Virus record (IMG/VR): IMGVR_UViG_3300042343_001663
Span: 1 to 64,000 of that record
Length of the DNA stretch: 64,000 nt
DNA from: a virus
Reading direction: 5' to 3' (one strand)
Position 1 is the first letter of the stretch, and each line of letters begins with the position of its first letter. Made by a program: the position numbers and the translations under genes. Positions 62,973 to 64,000 of this stretch are shown here, piece by piece. Under the pieces are notes generated by a model that worked only from the letters and a program-made list of their open reading frames with translations, did not search any database and was not told the DNA's origin.

Positions 62973-63353
62973 ATGAATATTACATTGCTAAAGGGTAATC
63001 TTGCTAGAGATCCAGAACTAAGGACAGTTAACACTGGAGGTAAGCAGACATCAGTTGTTAATTTCACTATTGCCGTATCACGAGAGTATACCAAGGCTAG
63101 TGGAGACAAGGATAAGATTACTTCGTTTATTAATTGTGAGGCATGGGACAGTGGGGCTGAGACTATCGCTGAGTCCTTAAAGAAGGGTGATCTGGTGATG
63201 GTAGAAGGGTCATTACGTAATGACTCTTGGGAAAAGGATGGAGTAAAGCATAATAGTCTTAAGGTACGAGTAAATAATTTTTCAAAAATTACTAAGCTCT
63301 CCAAGACTCCAAATGCTAAAACCGACACATCAAAGGAAGTTGTCGCTTTCTAA
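62973..63353 (+). CDS. ssb: Single-stranded DNA-binding protein
   Basis: 126 residues from ATG 62973, which has AGGAG 11 bases upstream. OB fold: NITLLKGNLARDPELR, VVNFTIAVSR, FINCEAWDSGAETIAESLKKGD, VEGSLRNDSW. The C-terminus (KEVVAF) lacks the usual DDDIPF acidic tip of host SSB, so partner recruitment likely differs. Own strong promoter and terminal hairpin suggest high, separate expression. Confidence 0.9.
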   Translation: MNITLLKGNLARDPELRTVNTGGKQTSVVNFTIAVSREYTKASGDKDKITSFINCEAWDSGAETIAESLKKGDLVMVEGSLRNDSWEKDGVKHNSLKVRVNNFSKITKLSKTPNAKTDTSKEVVAF

Positions 63354-63372
63354 GTAGGAATAAAGTGTTATT

Positions 63373-63403
63373 GAAATATGGGGGTGGAAACACCCCCTAT
63401 TTC
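63373..63403 (+). terminator. Strong GNRA-loop hairpin after ssb
   Basis: GAAATA, a bulged T, GGGGGTG, loop GAAA, CACCCCC, TATTTC: a 13-bp stem with one bulge and a GNRA tetraloop. No long T run follows, so it may end transcription poorly or instead stabilise the ssb mRNA. Confidence 0.55.
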
Positions 63404-63426
63404 ATAGCATGATTCTGATCAAACAC

Positions 63427-64000
63427 ATGAATACAAAACCCAAATTAAAAATACTAATGTGTTCCGAAGCCAGTTTTATCAATTCTGGTTTTGGAGTATA
63501 TACAAAAGAGTTACTAACTCGTTTACATAATACCAATAAGTATGAGATAGCGGAATTTGCTTCTTATGGATTTGTTAATGATCCAAGAGACTCGTCCATA
63601 TCTTGGAAATATTATGCTAACGGTGTTAGAGAAGATGATCCAAGACATAGAGAGTATTCATCAAGAGGGGATAATCAGTTTGGTCGTTGGCGTTTTGAGA
63701 AAGTGTTATTAGATTTTAAGCCAGATATAGTGTTTGATATTAGAGACTATTGGATGACAGCATATCAAAGAATCTCTCCGTTAAGAAAATTCTTTCATTG
63801 GATTTTAATGCCTACAGTAGATTCGTCTCCACAGCAAGAAGAATGGATTGATACCTTTTTAGATGCTGATGCTGTTTTTACCTATTCCGATTGGGGGGCT
63901 GATGTTCTCAAACAGCAATCTTCTGGTAAGATTAATTATATAAATACAGCATCCCCAGGAGTAGATTGTAATATTTTTAAGCCAAAGGATAGGCTCAAAA
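63427..64000 (+). CDS. GT4-like glycosyltransferase (3' end outside window)
   Basis: The frame stays open to the last base; at least 191 residues. The N-terminus (KILMCSEASFINSGFGVYTKEL) is the GT-B glycine loop, and TYSDWGADVLKQQ and ASPGVDCNIFKPK resemble the second-domain entry of GT4 enzymes, as in the gene at 23950. ATG 63427 is preferred; in-frame ATG 63409 lies beside the hairpin. Confidence 0.75.
   Translation, partial: MNTKPKLKILMCSEASFINSGFGVYTKELLTRLHNTNKYEIAEFASYGFVNDPRDSSISWKYYANGVREDDPRHREYSSRGDNQFGRWRFEKVLLDFKPDIVFDIRDYWMTAYQRISPLRKFFHWILMPTVDSSPQQEEWIDTFLDADAVFTYSDWGADVLKQQSSGKINYINTASPGVDCNIFKPKDRLK

Noticed and set aside
1-64000. tRNA genes, integrase or attachment sites
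   Set aside because: No non-coding gap is longer than about 160 bases and none shows a cloverleaf; no recombinase gene was recognised.
1-64000. Recoded stop codons, as in some large phages
   Set aside because: TAA, TAG (e.g. at 43760) and TGA (e.g. at 31967) all end genes at expected lengths, so the standard code fits.

Overview
The window looks like part of a large, AT-rich genome of a tailed double-stranded DNA phage (Caudoviricetes type). The evidence is near-continuous coding with 1-40 base gene overlaps, many ATGA or TAATG stop/start junctions, a phage-style replication module (RecA-like recombinase, DnaB helicase, DnaG-like primase, C-family DNA polymerase, DnaQ-like exonuclease, SSB, dNMP kinase, class II ribonucleotide reductase, PhoH), a phage sigma factor, a ClpP-like protease, holin-like membrane proteins and fibre-like proteins. 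TAA, TAG and TGA all act as stops, so the standard bacterial code applies. No ribosomal, tRNA, integrase or CRISPR sequence was seen. Terminase, major capsid and portal genes are not recognisable here and presumably lie outside. The host cannot be named from this sequence.

Layout. 1-8859 (+): the end of a giant fibre/adhesin-like protein (BNR/Asp-box motifs, FnIII, RCC1 propeller and LamG-like regions joined by Pro/Thr linkers), then a secreted trypsin-like and a subtilisin-like protease. 8820-16184 (-): two small secreted proteins with their own promoter, and an operon of glycosyltransferases with a GDP-L-fucose synthase. 16185-16345: divergent promoter region. 16346-25008 (+): small proteins, a macro domain, a second glycosyltransferase block with a methyltransferase, a nucleoside deoxyribosyltransferase-like protein and GMP reductase. 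25019-31969 (+): phage proteins including an endonuclease VII-like HNH protein, ferritin-like protein, PAP2 phosphatase, sigma factor, ClpP-like protease, a DeoC-like barrel lacking its lysines, and a GC-richer probable major virion protein closed by a clear terminator. 32079-39125 (+): fibre-like LRR protein, Ig-trypsin fusion, holin-like and other small membrane proteins, papain-like protease. 39088-45367 (+): third glycosyltransferase block. 45438-62908 (+): nucleotide and DNA metabolism. 62973 onward: SSB and the start of another glycosyltransferase.

How it works together. About 19 glycosyltransferase-like genes plus GDP-fucose synthesis suggest extensive glycan building, either on the virion's own fibres or on the host surface. 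Two promoter classes are visible: sigma70-like TTGACA/TATNAT sites, and a recurring GGTGTA-plus-AT-box motif that sits mainly before virion and lysis-type genes and may be read with the phage sigma factor. The most unusual items are a replicative DNA polymerase split into two genes with the proofreading exonuclease gene between them, a glycosyltransferase whose conserved N-terminus lies upstream of any normal start codon, and a set of five proteases with no recognisable muramidase in the window.
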